Below, one piece after another: positions 16,654 through 26,177 of a stretch of DNA of 64,000 nucleotides (position 1 is its first letter; every line of letters starts with the position of its first letter). The DNA comes from Streptomyces sp. NBC_00190 (GTDB lineage: Bacteria; Actinomycetota; Actinomycetes; Streptomycetales; Streptomycetaceae). Below the pieces are notes generated by a model. It searched no databases. It was given only the letters and a program-made list of their open reading frames with translations, and was not told where the DNA came from. The stretch covers positions 7,068,001-7,132,000 of the forward strand of contig NZ_CP108131.1 in NCBI RefSeq assembly GCF_036203305.1, written 5' to 3'. Made by a program: the position numbers and the translations under genes.

Positions 16654-18657
16654 GTGAGTTCCCTACCTCCTCCGGGCGAGCGCCCCACCGGCCCCCCGTC
16701 CGGTCCGCTGTCCGATCGGCCGACGAACGAGCATCCCCCGCCGCCGGGGCCTCCGCCCTCGGGGCCTCCGCCCCCGCCGGGGCCTCCTGGCCCGCCGACC
16801 GTAAGCGGCGAGCCGGGTGAGCCGGGCGAGCCGGACAAGCAGGGCGGGCATCGCGGAGGCTCTGCTCGCGGGTGGCGGTCGCGCAAGACGGTGCTGAGCG
16901 CCAGCGGCGTGGTGGTCATGGCGACGGCAGTGGTCCTCGGCTTCACCGTCCTGGGCGGGAACAAGGCAGCCGGGGGAGAGGTCTTCCTCCAGGCCACCTC
17001 GGCGGCCGGCCCCGATCCGTTCACCCCGTCGACGGCCACGGAGTCCGCGACCGTCGCGGTCATGCCCGTAACCGCTGCCAAGTCGACGGACGCCGCGCGC
17101 ACGCTCGAGGTCAACGGTGCGTACCCGGGGCTGTACGGAGGTACACGGAACGTCGCGAGCTGCGACGTCGAGAAGCAGATCAAATTCCTGGGGCAGCACC
17201 CGGCCAAGGGGAAGGCCTTCGCCGCCCCGCTGCGCATCCAGCAGCCCGAGATCCCCGCCTATCTGCGGTCACTGACGCCCGTTCGGCTGGCCTGGGACAC
17301 GCGGGTCACCAACCACGGGTACAAGAACGACGCGCCCGTCGGTTATCAGGCGATCCTGCAGGCGGGCACGCCCGTCCTGGTCGACGACCGTGGTGTCCCG
17401 CGTGTGCGCTGCGCTTGCGGCAACCCGCTGGCCCCGCCCGTCGCCGTCAAGGGCAAGCAGACGTACAGCGGCAAGCAGTGGTCGTCGTTCCGGCCCTCCG
17501 GCCTCGTTGCGGTCAAACCCGCCGAGAAGCCGGTGAAGACCGTCACGATGTTCGACCAGGAGCGCAAGGGATGGTACGTGCGCCCGAGCGGAGACGCGCA
17601 GGGCAGGCATGACCACGAGGTGCCTCCTCCCAAGGGCCAGAAGCCCGACTCGCCGTACCCGGTCCTGCCCCTGCCCCGCGAGGACTCTATGGAGAGGCCC
17701 CCTGTCCAGGACCCGGAGAAGGTCCCGGGCCAGGAGCCCGGAAAGGTGCCGGACACCAAGCCGAAGGTGGTGCCTGACCAGGACTCGAACAAGGTGCCGG
17801 AGCAGAAGCCGGACACCAAGCCCGAGCAGAAGCCTGACACCAAGCCGGAGAAGGAGCCCGAGCAGAACCCGCAGAAGGAGCCGGACACGAAGCCGGAGCA
17901 GAAGCCGGACACGAAGCCGGAGCAGAAGCCGGACACGAAGCCGGAGCAGAAGCCGGACACGAAGCCGGAGCAGAAGCCGGACACCAAGCCGGAGCAGAAG
18001 CCGGACACCAAGCCGGAGCAGAAGCCGGACACCAAGCCCGAGCAGAAGCCGGACACCAAGCCCGAGCAGAAGCCGGACACGAAGCCCGAGCAGAAGCCGG
18101 ACACCAAGCCCGAGCAGAAGCCGGACACCAAGCCGGAGAAGGAGCCCGAGCAGAACCCCCAGAAGGAGCCGGACACGAAGCCGGAGAAGGTGCCTGAGCA
18201 GAAGCAGGAGAAGGTGCCGGACACGAGCCCGCAGAAGGTGCCGGACACGAAGCCGGAGCAGAAGCCGGACACGAAGCCCGAGCAGAAGCCGGAGCAGAAG
18301 GTCCCGGACACGAGCCCGCAGAAGGTGCCTGAGCAGAAGCAGGAGAAGGTGCCGGACACGAGCCCGCAGAAGGTGCCGGACACGAAGCCCGAGCAGAAGC
18401 CGGAGCAGAAGGTCCCGGACACGAGCCCGCAGAAGGTGCCTGAGCAGAAGCAGGAGAAGGTGCCGGACACGAGCCCGCAGAAGGTGCCGGACACGAAGCC
18501 CGAGCAGAAGCCGGAGCAGAAGCCGGACACGAGCCCGCAGAAGGTGCCGGACACGAGCCCGGAAAAGGTCCCGGACCAGAACCAGAACCAGAACCCGGAG
18601 ACCGGCCAGAACCAGGACTCCGACACGCAGTCGGGCAACGAGGAACAGTCCGGATGA
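16654..18657 (+). CDS. DUF6777 membrane-anchored protein with long charged repeat tail
   Basis: The 667-aa protein starts at GTG 16654 behind GGGGGGAGA. It begins with a Pro-rich cytosolic segment (1-70), then one membrane helix (about 78-100, SASGVVVMATAVVLGFTVLG). The DUF6777-like extracellular domain (about 105-310) has GEVFLQATSAAGPDPFTPST, GAYPGLYGGTRNVASCDVEK, QAGTPVLVDDRG and the CACGNPLAPP pair. From about residue 350 it is built almost entirely from KPDTKPEQ-type repeats rich in Lys, Pro, Glu and Asp. DUF6777 occurs in Streptomyces surface proteins, often next to Ser/Thr kinases; its role is unknown. The tail is probably an extended wall-spanning spacer. It ends near the convergent methyltransferase gene. 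Confidence 0.8.
   Translation: MSSLPPPGERPTGPPSGPLSDRPTNEHPPPPGPPPSGPPPPPGPPGPPTVSGEPGEPGEPDKQGGHRGGSARGWRSRKTVLSASGVVVMATAVVLGFTVLGGNKAAGGEVFLQATSAAGPDPFTPSTATESATVAVMPVTAAKSTDAARTLEVNGAYPGLYGGTRNVASCDVEKQIKFLGQHPAKGKAFAAPLRIQQPEIPAYLRSLTPVRLAWDTRVTNHGYKNDAPVGYQAILQAGTPVLVDDRGVPRVRCACGNPLAPPVAVKGKQTYSGKQWSSFRPSGLVAVKPAEKPVKTVTMFDQERKGWYVRPSGDAQGRHDHEVPPPKGQKPDSPYPVLPLPREDSMERPPVQDPEKVPGQEPGKVPDTKPKVVPDQDSNKVPEQKPDTKPEQKPDTKPEKEPEQNPQKEPDTKPEQKPDTKPEQKPDTKPEQKPDTKPEQKPDTKPEQKPDTKPEQKPDTKPEQKPDTKPEQKPDTKPEQKPDTKPEQKPDTKPEKEPEQNPQKEPDTKPEKVPEQKQEKVPDTSPQKVPDTKPEQKPDTKPEQKPEQKVPDTSPQKVPEQKQEKVPDTSPQKVPDTKPEQKPEQKVPDTSPQKVPEQKQEKVPDTSPQKVPDTKPEQKPEQKPDTSPQKVPDTSPEKVPDQNQNQNPETGQNQDSDTQSGNEEQSG
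17797..18560 (+). repeat. In-frame 24-bp tandem repeats (KPDTKPEQ)
   Basis: About 760 bp of coding repeats. The core unit AAGCCGGACACGAAGCCGGA plus GCAG recurs ten or more times without spacers. A larger unit, KVPEQKQEKVPDTSPQ followed by KVPDTKPEQKPEQ, recurs three times at 18190-18540. Synonymous ACC/ACG and CCG/CCC differences between units show that some copies are old and others recently expanded. Length polymorphism and assembly collapse are likely here. Confidence 0.9.
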
Positions 18658-18740
18658 TTCCGACCTGACTGTTCGAGCACCCGACCGGCCGACCTCGCCC
18701 GCCCCCCGGGCACGGCCGGGCGGTCGCGCGGTGCCGGCGA

Positions 18741-19568
18741 TCATCCGGCCCCGTGCCGGCCCAGGACCATCCAGGCTCGGGCGGTGAGGGGGATCGACCC
18801 GTCGGAGGCAGCGGGGAGGGAGGTACGCAGACGCTCCCGCAGCCTGGCGCGCCGATCCGGGGGCAGCGCGGCGGCGTAACCCGGGGCGGGTCCTTGGCCG
18901 CCCAGGAACGGTGACCAGTAGTCGTCGAAGTCGCGGAAGCGTGTCGGTACGTCGATCGCCGTGACGAGCACGGACGTCAGGCCGGCGCCGGCGAACAGCG
19001 CACGCAGCGGGTCAGGCCGGCACAGCGGGAAGCGTGTCCCCTCGTGCAGATCGCGTGCCCGGTCGTCGAGTGATGCGGCGGCATCCCAGAAGCGGCGGAT
19101 GAGCTGCATGCCCTCGGCGTAGTCCCACACGTAGGCGCCCACGACGGCGCCCGGCAGCGCGACGCGCGCCATTTCGGACACGGCTCGCGCCGGATCGGAC
19201 ACGAAGTTCAGCGTCAGCCCGCTGACGACGGCGCCGGCCACGGCGTCGGGGACCGGCAGGGCCATGGCGTCGCCGACGACGAAATGCGCGCGGGGATGGG
19301 ACACCAGGCGACGGGCGTGGTGAACGTACCCCGCCGAGGAGTCCACGCCGACCACCTCGCCGGCCCCGCCCACATCCAGCGCTGCCCGGGAGACCGCGCC
19401 CGTACCGCAGCCGATGTCCACCCAGCGCTCACCCGGGGCCACGCCGAGCCGGCCCGCGAACTCGGCAGCCACCGCCCGGCTCCACCGCCCGATGTACGGT
19501 TCGTACGCTGCGCCGACGGCCCACGTGTCGTGACCGTCGCCCTGCCGCGTCACAGCACCGCACCCCAT
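18741..19568 (-). CDS. Class I SAM-dependent methyltransferase
   Basis: The 275-aa protein has a Rossmann-type methyltransferase fold. Motif I is WVDIGCGTGAVSRAAL, the SAM-binding acidic residue is in VGVDSSAGYVHHARR, motif II is FVVGDAMALPVPD, and a UbiE/Coq5-like helix follows (NFVSDPARAVSEMARVALPG). The substrate cannot be read from sequence, and small-molecule methylation is most likely. The start could be ATG 19568 or the GTG five codons later. It converges on the DUF6777 gene, and its upstream region faces the SpoIIE phosphatase gene at 19721. Confidence 0.85.
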   Translation of the reverse strand: MGCGAVTRQGDGHDTWAVGAAYEPYIGRWSRAVAAEFAGRLGVAPGERWVDIGCGTGAVSRAALDVGGAGEVVGVDSSAGYVHHARRLVSHPRAHFVVGDAMALPVPDAVAGAVVSGLTLNFVSDPARAVSEMARVALPGAVVGAYVWDYAEGMQLIRRFWDAAASLDDRARDLHEGTRFPLCRPDPLRALFAGAGLTSVLVTAIDVPTRFRDFDDYWSPFLGGQGPAPGYAAALPPDRRARLRERLRTSLPAASDGSIPLTARAWMVLGRHGAG

Positions 19569-19720
19569 TTCCGCCCGGCCGGTCGGCCGCCTACGCGGAC
19601 CTTAGCGCCGCCCTTCCCGGGCCGGCTCCGGGCAGGCGCACGACACACCGTCCGGTCGCGGTCCCGGTCGCCGGGCGGCCCCTCGGGAGCGATACTGAAG
19701 ACACGCTGCGTGGAGGCGAC

Positions 19721-21796
19721 ATGCGCGAAACGGACCATGGCGGCCCGAGTCAGGCCTCGGCGTCCGTCAGTGACATGGCAGCGGTCGTACTGGACGACGA
19801 GGGCTTGGTCATTGCCTGCTCCCGGATGGCTGCGACGCTGCTGGATTGTTCACCGGGCCAGCTGTGTGCTCCTCTGCTGGCGCTGCTTCCGCCCAGCGGA
19901 ACGGAAGCCGGGCCGGGCGGGCGCCTGCTGACAGTGCCCGGAGGGGACCAAGCGGATCAGCAGGCCGGTTCGGTGTTCCAGGTGGTCCGGCTGGGGGCGC
20001 GGTCCGCAGGTGCACCCTCTTCCGGCGAGCGGTGGCTGGTGCTGGTCACGCAGGCCGAAACCGCAGCGGAAACAGCCGAGCGGGACTCGGAGCGACGCAG
20101 GGCCGGGCTGGCCCGCGCCGCGGCCGCCACCATCGGGGCCTCCCTGGACATGACGGGCATGGCCGAGACGCTGGTGGATCTGCTCGTCCCTGATTTCGCC
20201 GACCTGGCGACCGTGGACCTCGCAGAGCCGGTGCTGGTGGGCGACGAGCCGCCGCACCTCGCCGCCAGCGGTGATGTCCGCCTGCGCCGGGCCGCCGCCG
20301 CGCAGAGTCCGGGGATATCCGCGGAGGACCTCCTGCCGGTCGGAGAGGCGCTACCTCCCGTACCGGACAGTGAGCTGATGCGCCCCCTCATGGACGGACG
20401 GCCCGTGCTGGTGTCCGACGTCTCCGCTCTCCGTTCGGCGCTCGGCGTGGATGCCGAGAGCCTGCTGCTGTTCGTCCCGAGCGAGGCGCACTCGTCCGTG
20501 GCGGTGCCGCTCTACGCGCGAGGCCTCGTCCTCGGCTGCGTCACGGTCTGGCGCAGCCAGTTGCCGTCCGCATTCAGCGAGGAGGACGCGGCCCTCCTGC
20601 TGGACGTCGTCTCCAGGGCCGCCCTCGGTCTGGACAACGCCCGCCGCTACACCAGGGAGCACCGGTCGGCGGTGGCCCTGCAGCGGAGCCTGCTGCCGCA
20701 CCCCGCCCTGAACACCCCTGCCGCGGACGCCGCGGGGATCTATCAGCCGGCGAGCGGCGGCGTGGGAGTCGGCGGGGACTGGTTCGACGTGATCCCCCTG
20801 CCGTCGTTGCGCGTGGCGTTCGTCGTCGGAGACGTCGTCGGCCACGGACTCGACGCCACCGCGGCCATGGCGCGACTGCGGACCGCCGTGCAGACCCTGG
20901 CGGACCTCGACCTGGATCCGGGCGAGCTGCTCACGCACCTCGACGACCTGGTGCTCGGCTTCTCCAGCGAGCAGACGAGCGGCGACGTCGGCTCCGAGCC
21001 GGCCGTGCTCGGAGCGACGTGCCTGTACGCCGTCTACGACCCGGTGACCAGACACTGCACCGCTGCCACGGCGGGACATCCGCCGCCGGCCCTGCTGTCG
21101 CCCGGCGAGGAGCCGGACTTCGTCGGCATGACGCCGGGACCGCCGCTGGGCGTGGGCGGAATGCCGTTCGAGGTGACCGAGTTCGGTGTGACGCCCGGCA
21201 GCATGCTGGCGTTCTTCACGGACGGACTCGTCGGGAGCCGCGGCGGCGACATCGAGGAGGGGATGGAGAGACTGAGGACCTCGCTCGCCGGCGCGGACCC
21301 GAGCGGGCCCCTGGGCGACATCAGCCAGAGCATCGTCGACGGGGTGCTGCCTCGGGAGCCCGCCGCCGACGACGTCGCCCTGCTGCTGGCCCGCACCCGC
21401 GCGCTCTCGTCCGACCAGGTCGCCGAGTGGCAGCTCGAAGCCGACCTGTCCCTCGTCGCGCACGCCCGTGAGCTGGTGCTGGGCCAGCTGTCCGACTGGG
21501 AGCTGGACGACCTGGGCTTCGTGACGGAGCTCGTCGTCAGCGAGCTCGTCACGAACGCCATCCGCTACGCGGGCGGCCCGGTCGGGCTCCGGCTGATCCG
21601 GGACCGGGTGCTGGTCTGCGAGGTGTCCGACCCCAGCAGTACCCAGCCGCGCCTGCGCCGCGCGCGGGAGACGGACGAGGGCGGACGTGGCCTCTTCCTC
21701 ATCGCCCAGGTCACCGACCGCTGGGGCAGCCGGTTCACCAGTACCGGGAAGACCATCTGGACGGAGCAGGCCATCGACGGCGCCTCAGCGGCGTGA
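19721..21796 (+). CDS. PAS/GAF-SpoIIE phosphatase with HATPase (691 aa)
   Basis: The N-terminal PAS-like region (about 15-115) is followed by a GAF domain (about 140-320), a SpoIIE PP2C phosphatase (about 345-550) and a HATPase (about 565-685). Active-site motifs are complete: VGGDWFDVI, GDVVGHGLDA, FFTDGLVGSR and ADDVALLLA. The kinase-like half has VVSELVTNAIRYAGG and DEGGRGLFLIAQV. It closely resembles the products at 1242 and 28287 and probably serves a separate anti-sigma partner-switching pathway. The stop codon overlaps the convergent P-type ATPase gene by 12 nt. Confidence 0.9.
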   Translation: MRETDHGGPSQASASVSDMAAVVLDDEGLVIACSRMAATLLDCSPGQLCAPLLALLPPSGTEAGPGGRLLTVPGGDQADQQAGSVFQVVRLGARSAGAPSSGERWLVLVTQAETAAETAERDSERRRAGLARAAAATIGASLDMTGMAETLVDLLVPDFADLATVDLAEPVLVGDEPPHLAASGDVRLRRAAAAQSPGISAEDLLPVGEALPPVPDSELMRPLMDGRPVLVSDVSALRSALGVDAESLLLFVPSEAHSSVAVPLYARGLVLGCVTVWRSQLPSAFSEEDAALLLDVVSRAALGLDNARRYTREHRSAVALQRSLLPHPALNTPAADAAGIYQPASGGVGVGGDWFDVIPLPSLRVAFVVGDVVGHGLDATAAMARLRTAVQTLADLDLDPGELLTHLDDLVLGFSSEQTSGDVGSEPAVLGATCLYAVYDPVTRHCTAATAGHPPPALLSPGEEPDFVGMTPGPPLGVGGMPFEVTEFGVTPGSMLAFFTDGLVGSRGGDIEEGMERLRTSLAGADPSGPLGDISQSIVDGVLPREPAADDVALLLARTRALSSDQVAEWQLEADLSLVAHARELVLGQLSDWELDDLGFVTELVVSELVTNAIRYAGGPVGLRLIRDRVLVCEVSDPSSTQPRLRRARETDEGGRGLFLIAQVTDRWGSRFTSTGKTIWTEQAIDGASAA

Positions 21797-24517
21797 GACG
21801 GCGTCTGCCGACCGACGGGCCAGGAGCTTGCCCAGTTCCCACAGGAGCAGAAGTGCGAGGGCGGCCAGCAGCGCCCAGCCGAACTGCCGCGCGTTGATCT
21901 GGGTCGTCCCGAGGATGCGGCGGAAGCCGTCCATCTGGGTCACCAGCACCGCGAGCACGAACTGGGCCAGTGCCACCCAGTTCATCTGCCTGCTGTCGAA
22001 GGTGGACGTCGTCAGCACCGAATGCTTCTCGCTGCGGCACTCGAACGCGGCCACGATCAGACAGAGGGCGAAGGCGGTGAATGCGATCGACTGTCCGGTC
22101 CCGGCGCTGTCGAAGCGGGCCGGGCCGAGCTTGATCAGTCCGAGCAGGACGACGGTGATCGCCAGCCCCGCCAGCCCGACCGTGATCAGTACGGGCCGGG
22201 TGAGCACCGACTCACCTCGCGGACGCGGCCTGCGCCGCATGAGCCCGGGGCTCTCCCGGTCGAAGCCGAGCGCGAATCCGAACGAGGCGTTGACGACGAA
22301 GTGGATCCACAGCACCTGCGGCGGGGTGAAGGGCTCACCGGCGGCGATGTTGAAGACGGTGGCCCCGAGGAAGGTCAGGACGAAGGTGACCAGCAGGAGA
22401 AGTACGAACCGGATGTACTTGGTGAGGTTGTCGTAGATCCTCCGGCCCTGCTCCACGGCGTAGACGATCGTGGCGAACCTGTCGTCGGAGAGGACCATGC
22501 GTCCGGCGTTCTTCGCCACGTCCGTGCCGCTGCCCATGGCGATGCCGATGTCGGCGGCCTTGATGGCGGGCGCGTCGTTGACACCGTCCCCGGTCATCGC
22601 CACGACATCGCCCTTCTTCTTGAGCGTGTCGGCGAGCAGCACCTTGTGCTCCGGCGCGACGCGCCCCACCACACCGATGCCGTCGATGCGGGCGAGTTGC
22701 TCGTCCTCGCTCATGGCGGCGAAATCGGCGCCCAGGACCGCCTCGCCGGGGATGCCGAGCTGCCGGGCGATCGCCGCACCGGTGGTGACGTCGTCACCGG
22801 TCACCATGCGGACCCGGATGTGCCCCGCCTGGGCGCCGGCCACGGCGGCCTTCGCGTCCTCACGGGGCGGGTCGACCATGCCGACGAGACTGGTCATCCG
22901 CAGCTCGGTGACGTAGGCGAGCAGGTCGCCGTCAGGTTCGAAGCCGGCCGGGTCCAGATCACGGGTGGCCGCCGCCATCACCCGGCGCCCCTCGCTGCCC
23001 ATCCGCTCGGTCTGCGCCTCGGCACGCGCGACCAGTTCGGCGTCCCACGGGATGGTCTCGCCCGCCGCGAGCGCGGTGGCGGCCCGCGCCACGACCGCCG
23101 GTACCGCGCCTTTGACGAAGCACCGGACGACCTGCCGCCCGGAGGCGTCGACCGCTGAGTTGAAGGTGGCCATCAGCTTGTATTCCGGGTCGAACGGGAG
23201 CGTGGCGATCCGGGGAAGGCCCTCCCTGGTGGCGTCGATGTCCAGCCCGGCCTTGTGCGCGAGCACCAGCAGCGCGCCCTCGGTGGGATCGCCCACCACC
23301 GCGCCGTCGACCAGCTTCGCGTCGCTGGCCACCACGTACGGCAGGATCGCGTCCTCGATGCCGGCGGAGGAACCCGCGGCATGGTGGATCTTCCCGTCGA
23401 GCCCGTAGCCCCTACCCGAGACGGTGTACCGGTCGGTGGGACTCACGACTTCGACGGCGGTCATCTGGTTCATGGTCAGGGTGCCGGTCTTGTCCGAGTT
23501 GATCGCCGACGTGAACGCCAGCGTTTCGACCGACGGCAGCTCCTTGACGATGGCGTTCCGCTTCGCCAGGTTGAGGCTGCCGACGGACAGGATCGCCTGG
23601 GTCACGGTCGGCAGGGCCTCGGGGATGGCGGCAATGGCCAGCGAGACCGCGCTGACGAACAGGACGTCCCAAGCCTGATCCCGTTGCCGCCCCAGGACGA
23701 ACATCACGATCATGGTCAGGCCCGCCGCCCCCGTGATCCACAGCGTCAGGGTGTCGAGCTCCCTGGTGAGCGGCGGCACCTCCTTCTCGGTGGTCGCCAG
23801 CATCCCGGAGATCTTGCCGACCTCGGTCGCGGCACCGGTCGCGGTGACGACGAGTACGCCGCTGCCGTGGGTGACCGGGGTGTTCATGAACGCCATGTTC
23901 GTCCGGTCGCCGGGTGCCGGCAGCGGGCCCGGGAGTGCGTCGACGTCCTTCGAGGCGGGAACGCTCTCGCCGGTGAGCGCCGACTCGTCGATCTGCAGGG
24001 CGCTGGCCTCGATGATGCGTCCGTCCGCCGCCACCTGGTCCCCGGCGGCGATGAGCACGATGTCGCCGACGACAAGCTCTTCGGCGGGGATCTCGGCCTC
24101 CGTCCCGTCCCTGCGCACCCGCGCCGTCGTCTTCATCATCGACTGCAGCGCGTTCATCGCGCTCTCGGCCTTGCCCTCCTGGCGCAGGCCCACGACCGCG
24201 TTCAGCAGGGTCAGGACGATCAGCAGGATCGCGGTGGTCCACTCCTTGATGAGCAGCGAGACGACCGCCGCGGCCACAAGGACGATCTGCATGTAACTGC
24301 GGTACTGCTTGAGGAACCGGCGCCAGGCCGCAGGCCCCTTCTCCTCGGGCAGCGCGTTCGGGCCGTGCGCGGTCAGGAGCTCCGCGGCCCGTCCTGCGGA
24401 GAGACCGACCGCCGGATCGACACCGAACGCGGCTACGACCTCCTCGGGAGCGTGCGAGTACCAGCCGTCCCCAGAGGCCCGAGGCTGCTCTCCCACGGCA
24501 TTCGAACGCACCGTCAT
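21785..24517 (-). CDS. P-type cation ATPase (P2-type, Ca/Mg/Na/K/H-like)
   Basis: The 910-aa pump has the actuator motif LTGESVPAS, the ion-path sequence AIPEALPTVT in M4, and the phosphorylation site SDKTGTLTMNQM. The nucleotide-binding domain has FVKGAVPA, and the hinge is MTGDGVNDAPAIKAADIGIA. It has an N-terminal cation-ATPase domain (YSHAPEEVVAAFGVDPAVGL) and a six-helix C-terminal bundle. This places it among P2-type ATPases. The PEALPT sequence differs slightly from the PEGLP of SERCA-type pumps, so the ion is uncertain. It is third in an operon after the three-helix protein and PPK2. Pumps of this kind near PPK2-type genes suggest energy or stress homeostasis (inference). Confidence 0.88.
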   Translation of the reverse strand: MTVRSNAVGEQPRASGDGWYSHAPEEVVAAFGVDPAVGLSAGRAAELLTAHGPNALPEEKGPAAWRRFLKQYRSYMQIVLVAAAVVSLLIKEWTTAILLIVLTLLNAVVGLRQEGKAESAMNALQSMMKTTARVRRDGTEAEIPAEELVVGDIVLIAAGDQVAADGRIIEASALQIDESALTGESVPASKDVDALPGPLPAPGDRTNMAFMNTPVTHGSGVLVVTATGAATEVGKISGMLATTEKEVPPLTRELDTLTLWITGAAGLTMIVMFVLGRQRDQAWDVLFVSAVSLAIAAIPEALPTVTQAILSVGSLNLAKRNAIVKELPSVETLAFTSAINSDKTGTLTMNQMTAVEVVSPTDRYTVSGRGYGLDGKIHHAAGSSAGIEDAILPYVVASDAKLVDGAVVGDPTEGALLVLAHKAGLDIDATREGLPRIATLPFDPEYKLMATFNSAVDASGRQVVRCFVKGAVPAVVARAATALAAGETIPWDAELVARAEAQTERMGSEGRRVMAAATRDLDPAGFEPDGDLLAYVTELRMTSLVGMVDPPREDAKAAVAGAQAGHIRVRMVTGDDVTTGAAIARQLGIPGEAVLGADFAAMSEDEQLARIDGIGVVGRVAPEHKVLLADTLKKKGDVVAMTGDGVNDAPAIKAADIGIAMGSGTDVAKNAGRMVLSDDRFATIVYAVEQGRRIYDNLTKYIRFVLLLLVTFVLTFLGATVFNIAAGEPFTPPQVLWIHFVVNASFGFALGFDRESPGLMRRRPRPRGESVLTRPVLITVGLAGLAITVVLLGLIKLGPARFDSAGTGQSIAFTAFALCLIVAAFECRSEKHSVLTTSTFDSRQMNWVALAQFVLAVLVTQMDGFRRILGTTQINARQFGWALLAALALLLLWELGKLLARRSADAVSRR

Positions 24518-24581
24518 CGTCCTGCCTCCGATCCGTGGCCACGGATGCGTCCGGGCCGGTCGCGCGCCGCTCCGACAGGTA

Positions 24582-25571
24582 CTAGCCCCGCTTCTTCTTC
24601 CGCCGGCCTCTCCGCCCGGTGGCCCGCGCGGCCGACGGATGCCGGTCGGCGTACGGATCGGCCGGTGCCCCGGCAGGGGCCTCCCGCTCCAGGTCCCGTT
24701 TGGTGACGAGCAGGTCCTTCCGCGCCTCGTCCCCGACGTCGGGGTACTGAGGATCGATGTCGATCAGGGTGTGCGCGAGGATCGCCGCCGCGCAGATCCG
24801 CGCGAACCACTTCCGGTCCGCCGGCACGACGTACCACGGTGCCCACTTCGTACTCGTGGCCGACAGCATGTCGGAGAACGCGTGCTGGTAGTCGTCCCAC
24901 CGGCGCCGCTCCCGGACATCGGCCGCGGAGAACTTCCAGTTCTTCTCCGGCCGGTCGATCCGCTTCAGGAACCGGGTGCGCTGCTCCTCCTTGGACAGGT
25001 TCAGGAAGATCTTCACCACCTTGAACCCGTTGTCCGTGAGGTACCGCTCCCAACGGTTGATCTCCCGGTAGCGCCCGTCCCACAGGCCCCGCCCACCTGC
25101 GATCTCCGGCAGCCTCTGCCGAAGAAGGATCTCGGGGTGGACCCGCACGACGAGGACCTCCTCGTAGTGCGAGCGGTTGAAGATGGCGATCTCGCCGCGC
25201 GCGGGCAGCCGCTGCGCGTAGCGCCACAGGTAGTCGTGGTCGAGTTCCTCGGCGGAGGGCACCTTGAAGCTGCTGACCCGTACGCCCTGGGGATTGACGC
25301 CGCTCATCACGTGGCGGATCGTCCCGTCCTTGCCCCCGGCGTCGAGTGCCTGGAGGCAGAGCACCACTCCGTACGTGTCCTGGGCGGCCAGTCGCTCCTG
25401 GTACTCGGCCAGCAGCGACACCCCGGTCTGCAGCAGCTCGATCCCGTCCCGCTTCTTCAGACCGGCCTTGTAGCGAGGATCGAAGTCCCGCTCCAGGCGC
25501 ACTTTCGACCCCGGTCGCACCCGTAGCGGCGCGATGAAATCCGCGATGCGTTCGGCTCTCTCGTCCGACAT
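24582..25571 (-). CDS. ppk2: PPK2-family polyphosphate kinase
   Basis: The 329-aa protein is of the PPK2 family, which uses polyphosphate to phosphorylate nucleotides. It carries the Walker A-like LQALDAGGKDGTIRHVMSGV, the segment with INRWERYLTDNG and KIFLNLSKEEQRTRF, and the Walker B-like NRSHYEEVLVVRVHP. The C-tail is very basic (GRRGRRKKKRG). It is the length of class I/III single-domain PPK2. ATG 25571 is preceded by GGAGG; GTG three bases earlier is also possible. The upstream three-helix gene ends 6-7 nt away. The substrate (ADP, GDP or AMP) is not resolved. Confidence 0.9.
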   Translation of the reverse strand: MSDERAERIADFIAPLRVRPGSKVRLERDFDPRYKAGLKKRDGIELLQTGVSLLAEYQERLAAQDTYGVVLCLQALDAGGKDGTIRHVMSGVNPQGVRVSSFKVPSAEELDHDYLWRYAQRLPARGEIAIFNRSHYEEVLVVRVHPEILLRQRLPEIAGGRGLWDGRYREINRWERYLTDNGFKVVKIFLNLSKEEQRTRFLKRIDRPEKNWKFSAADVRERRRWDDYQHAFSDMLSATSTKWAPWYVVPADRKWFARICAAAILAHTLIDIDPQYPDVGDEARKDLLVTKRDLEREAPAGAPADPYADRHPSAARATGRRGRRKKKRG

Positions 25572-25577
25572 CACCTA

Positions 25578-25940
25578 TCAGTCCTCCGCGGGTCCGGGGT
25601 GAGTAATGGCCTCACCCGCAGCGGTGCGGCAAGCGGCACGGAGCTCGCTGCGGGACCGGCGTTCGACCAGGATCGGCACGTAGGCCCTGACCCTGGCCTG
25701 GCGGAACGAGTCGTACGCGGCCTTCACCGTCGCCTCGACGGTGACCGCGTCGACCGAGGGATAAGCAGCCCTCAGCCGCGCCACCATGTTCCGGATGGAC
25801 ACCAGTTGCTCGTGTGAGCCCGGCGGCGGGACGGTCGGAGGCCGTGCCGGACCGGCGCCCTCGACCGGCCCGGGGTGGCCGCTCAAGCCGCCGACGGGGA
25901 GGCATGCGGCGATGTGAGGAGTCTGCTCTTCGACCGCCAT
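25578..25940 (-). CDS. Three-helix bundle dimerization domain protein (120 aa)
   Basis: After a Pro/Gly-rich N-terminus, residues 45-105 form helices matching the small actinobacterial 'three-helix bundle dimerization domain' family: IRNMVARLRAAYPSVDAVTV, AAYDSFRQARVRAYVPILVE and RRSRSELRAA. Such proteins accompany stress and dormancy genes in Streptomyces; no biochemical role is known to me. It is the first gene of the operon with PPK2 and the P-type ATPase. Confidence 0.75.
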   Translation of the reverse strand: MAVEEQTPHIAACLPVGGLSGHPGPVEGAGPARPPTVPPPGSHEQLVSIRNMVARLRAAYPSVDAVTVEATVKAAYDSFRQARVRAYVPILVERRSRSELRAACRTAAGEAITHPGPAED

Positions 25941-26177
25941 GGCCGCACCTCACCGAACCCATGCCCCACGACCACCGGATCGCAGAACCGCACATCCCGC
26001 CACAGACGCGACAGGATCCCTCGCGCTCATTGTCTGCTCGCCTGAACAAGATCGCCCCCTCAGGCCGGGGCGGGAGCCGCGGAGGGAGGCGCCGGCACCG
26101 CGTCCGGCCACTGATCGAGGGGACTCGGCAACACAATTCGCGGCGCGGCAGAGCACTGTGGATCTATCCTGCCCGCC

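Noticed and set aside
17797..18560. CRISPR-like array of short repeats
   Set aside because: Repeats are contiguous 24-bp in-frame units without unique spacers and with synonymous variation, so they are protein repeats.
18680..18720. Terminator between the DUF6777 and methyltransferase genes
   Set aside because: Only a 7-bp CCGGCCG/CGGCCGG stem with a 21-nt loop, which is too weak to claim in such GC-rich DNA.
17269..18744. Long minus-strand frames full of LRVRLLL or SGFCSGF repeats
   Set aside because: They are the antisense reading of the KPDTKPEQ coding repeats; the plus strand has a start with ribosome site, a membrane anchor and a DUF6777 domain.
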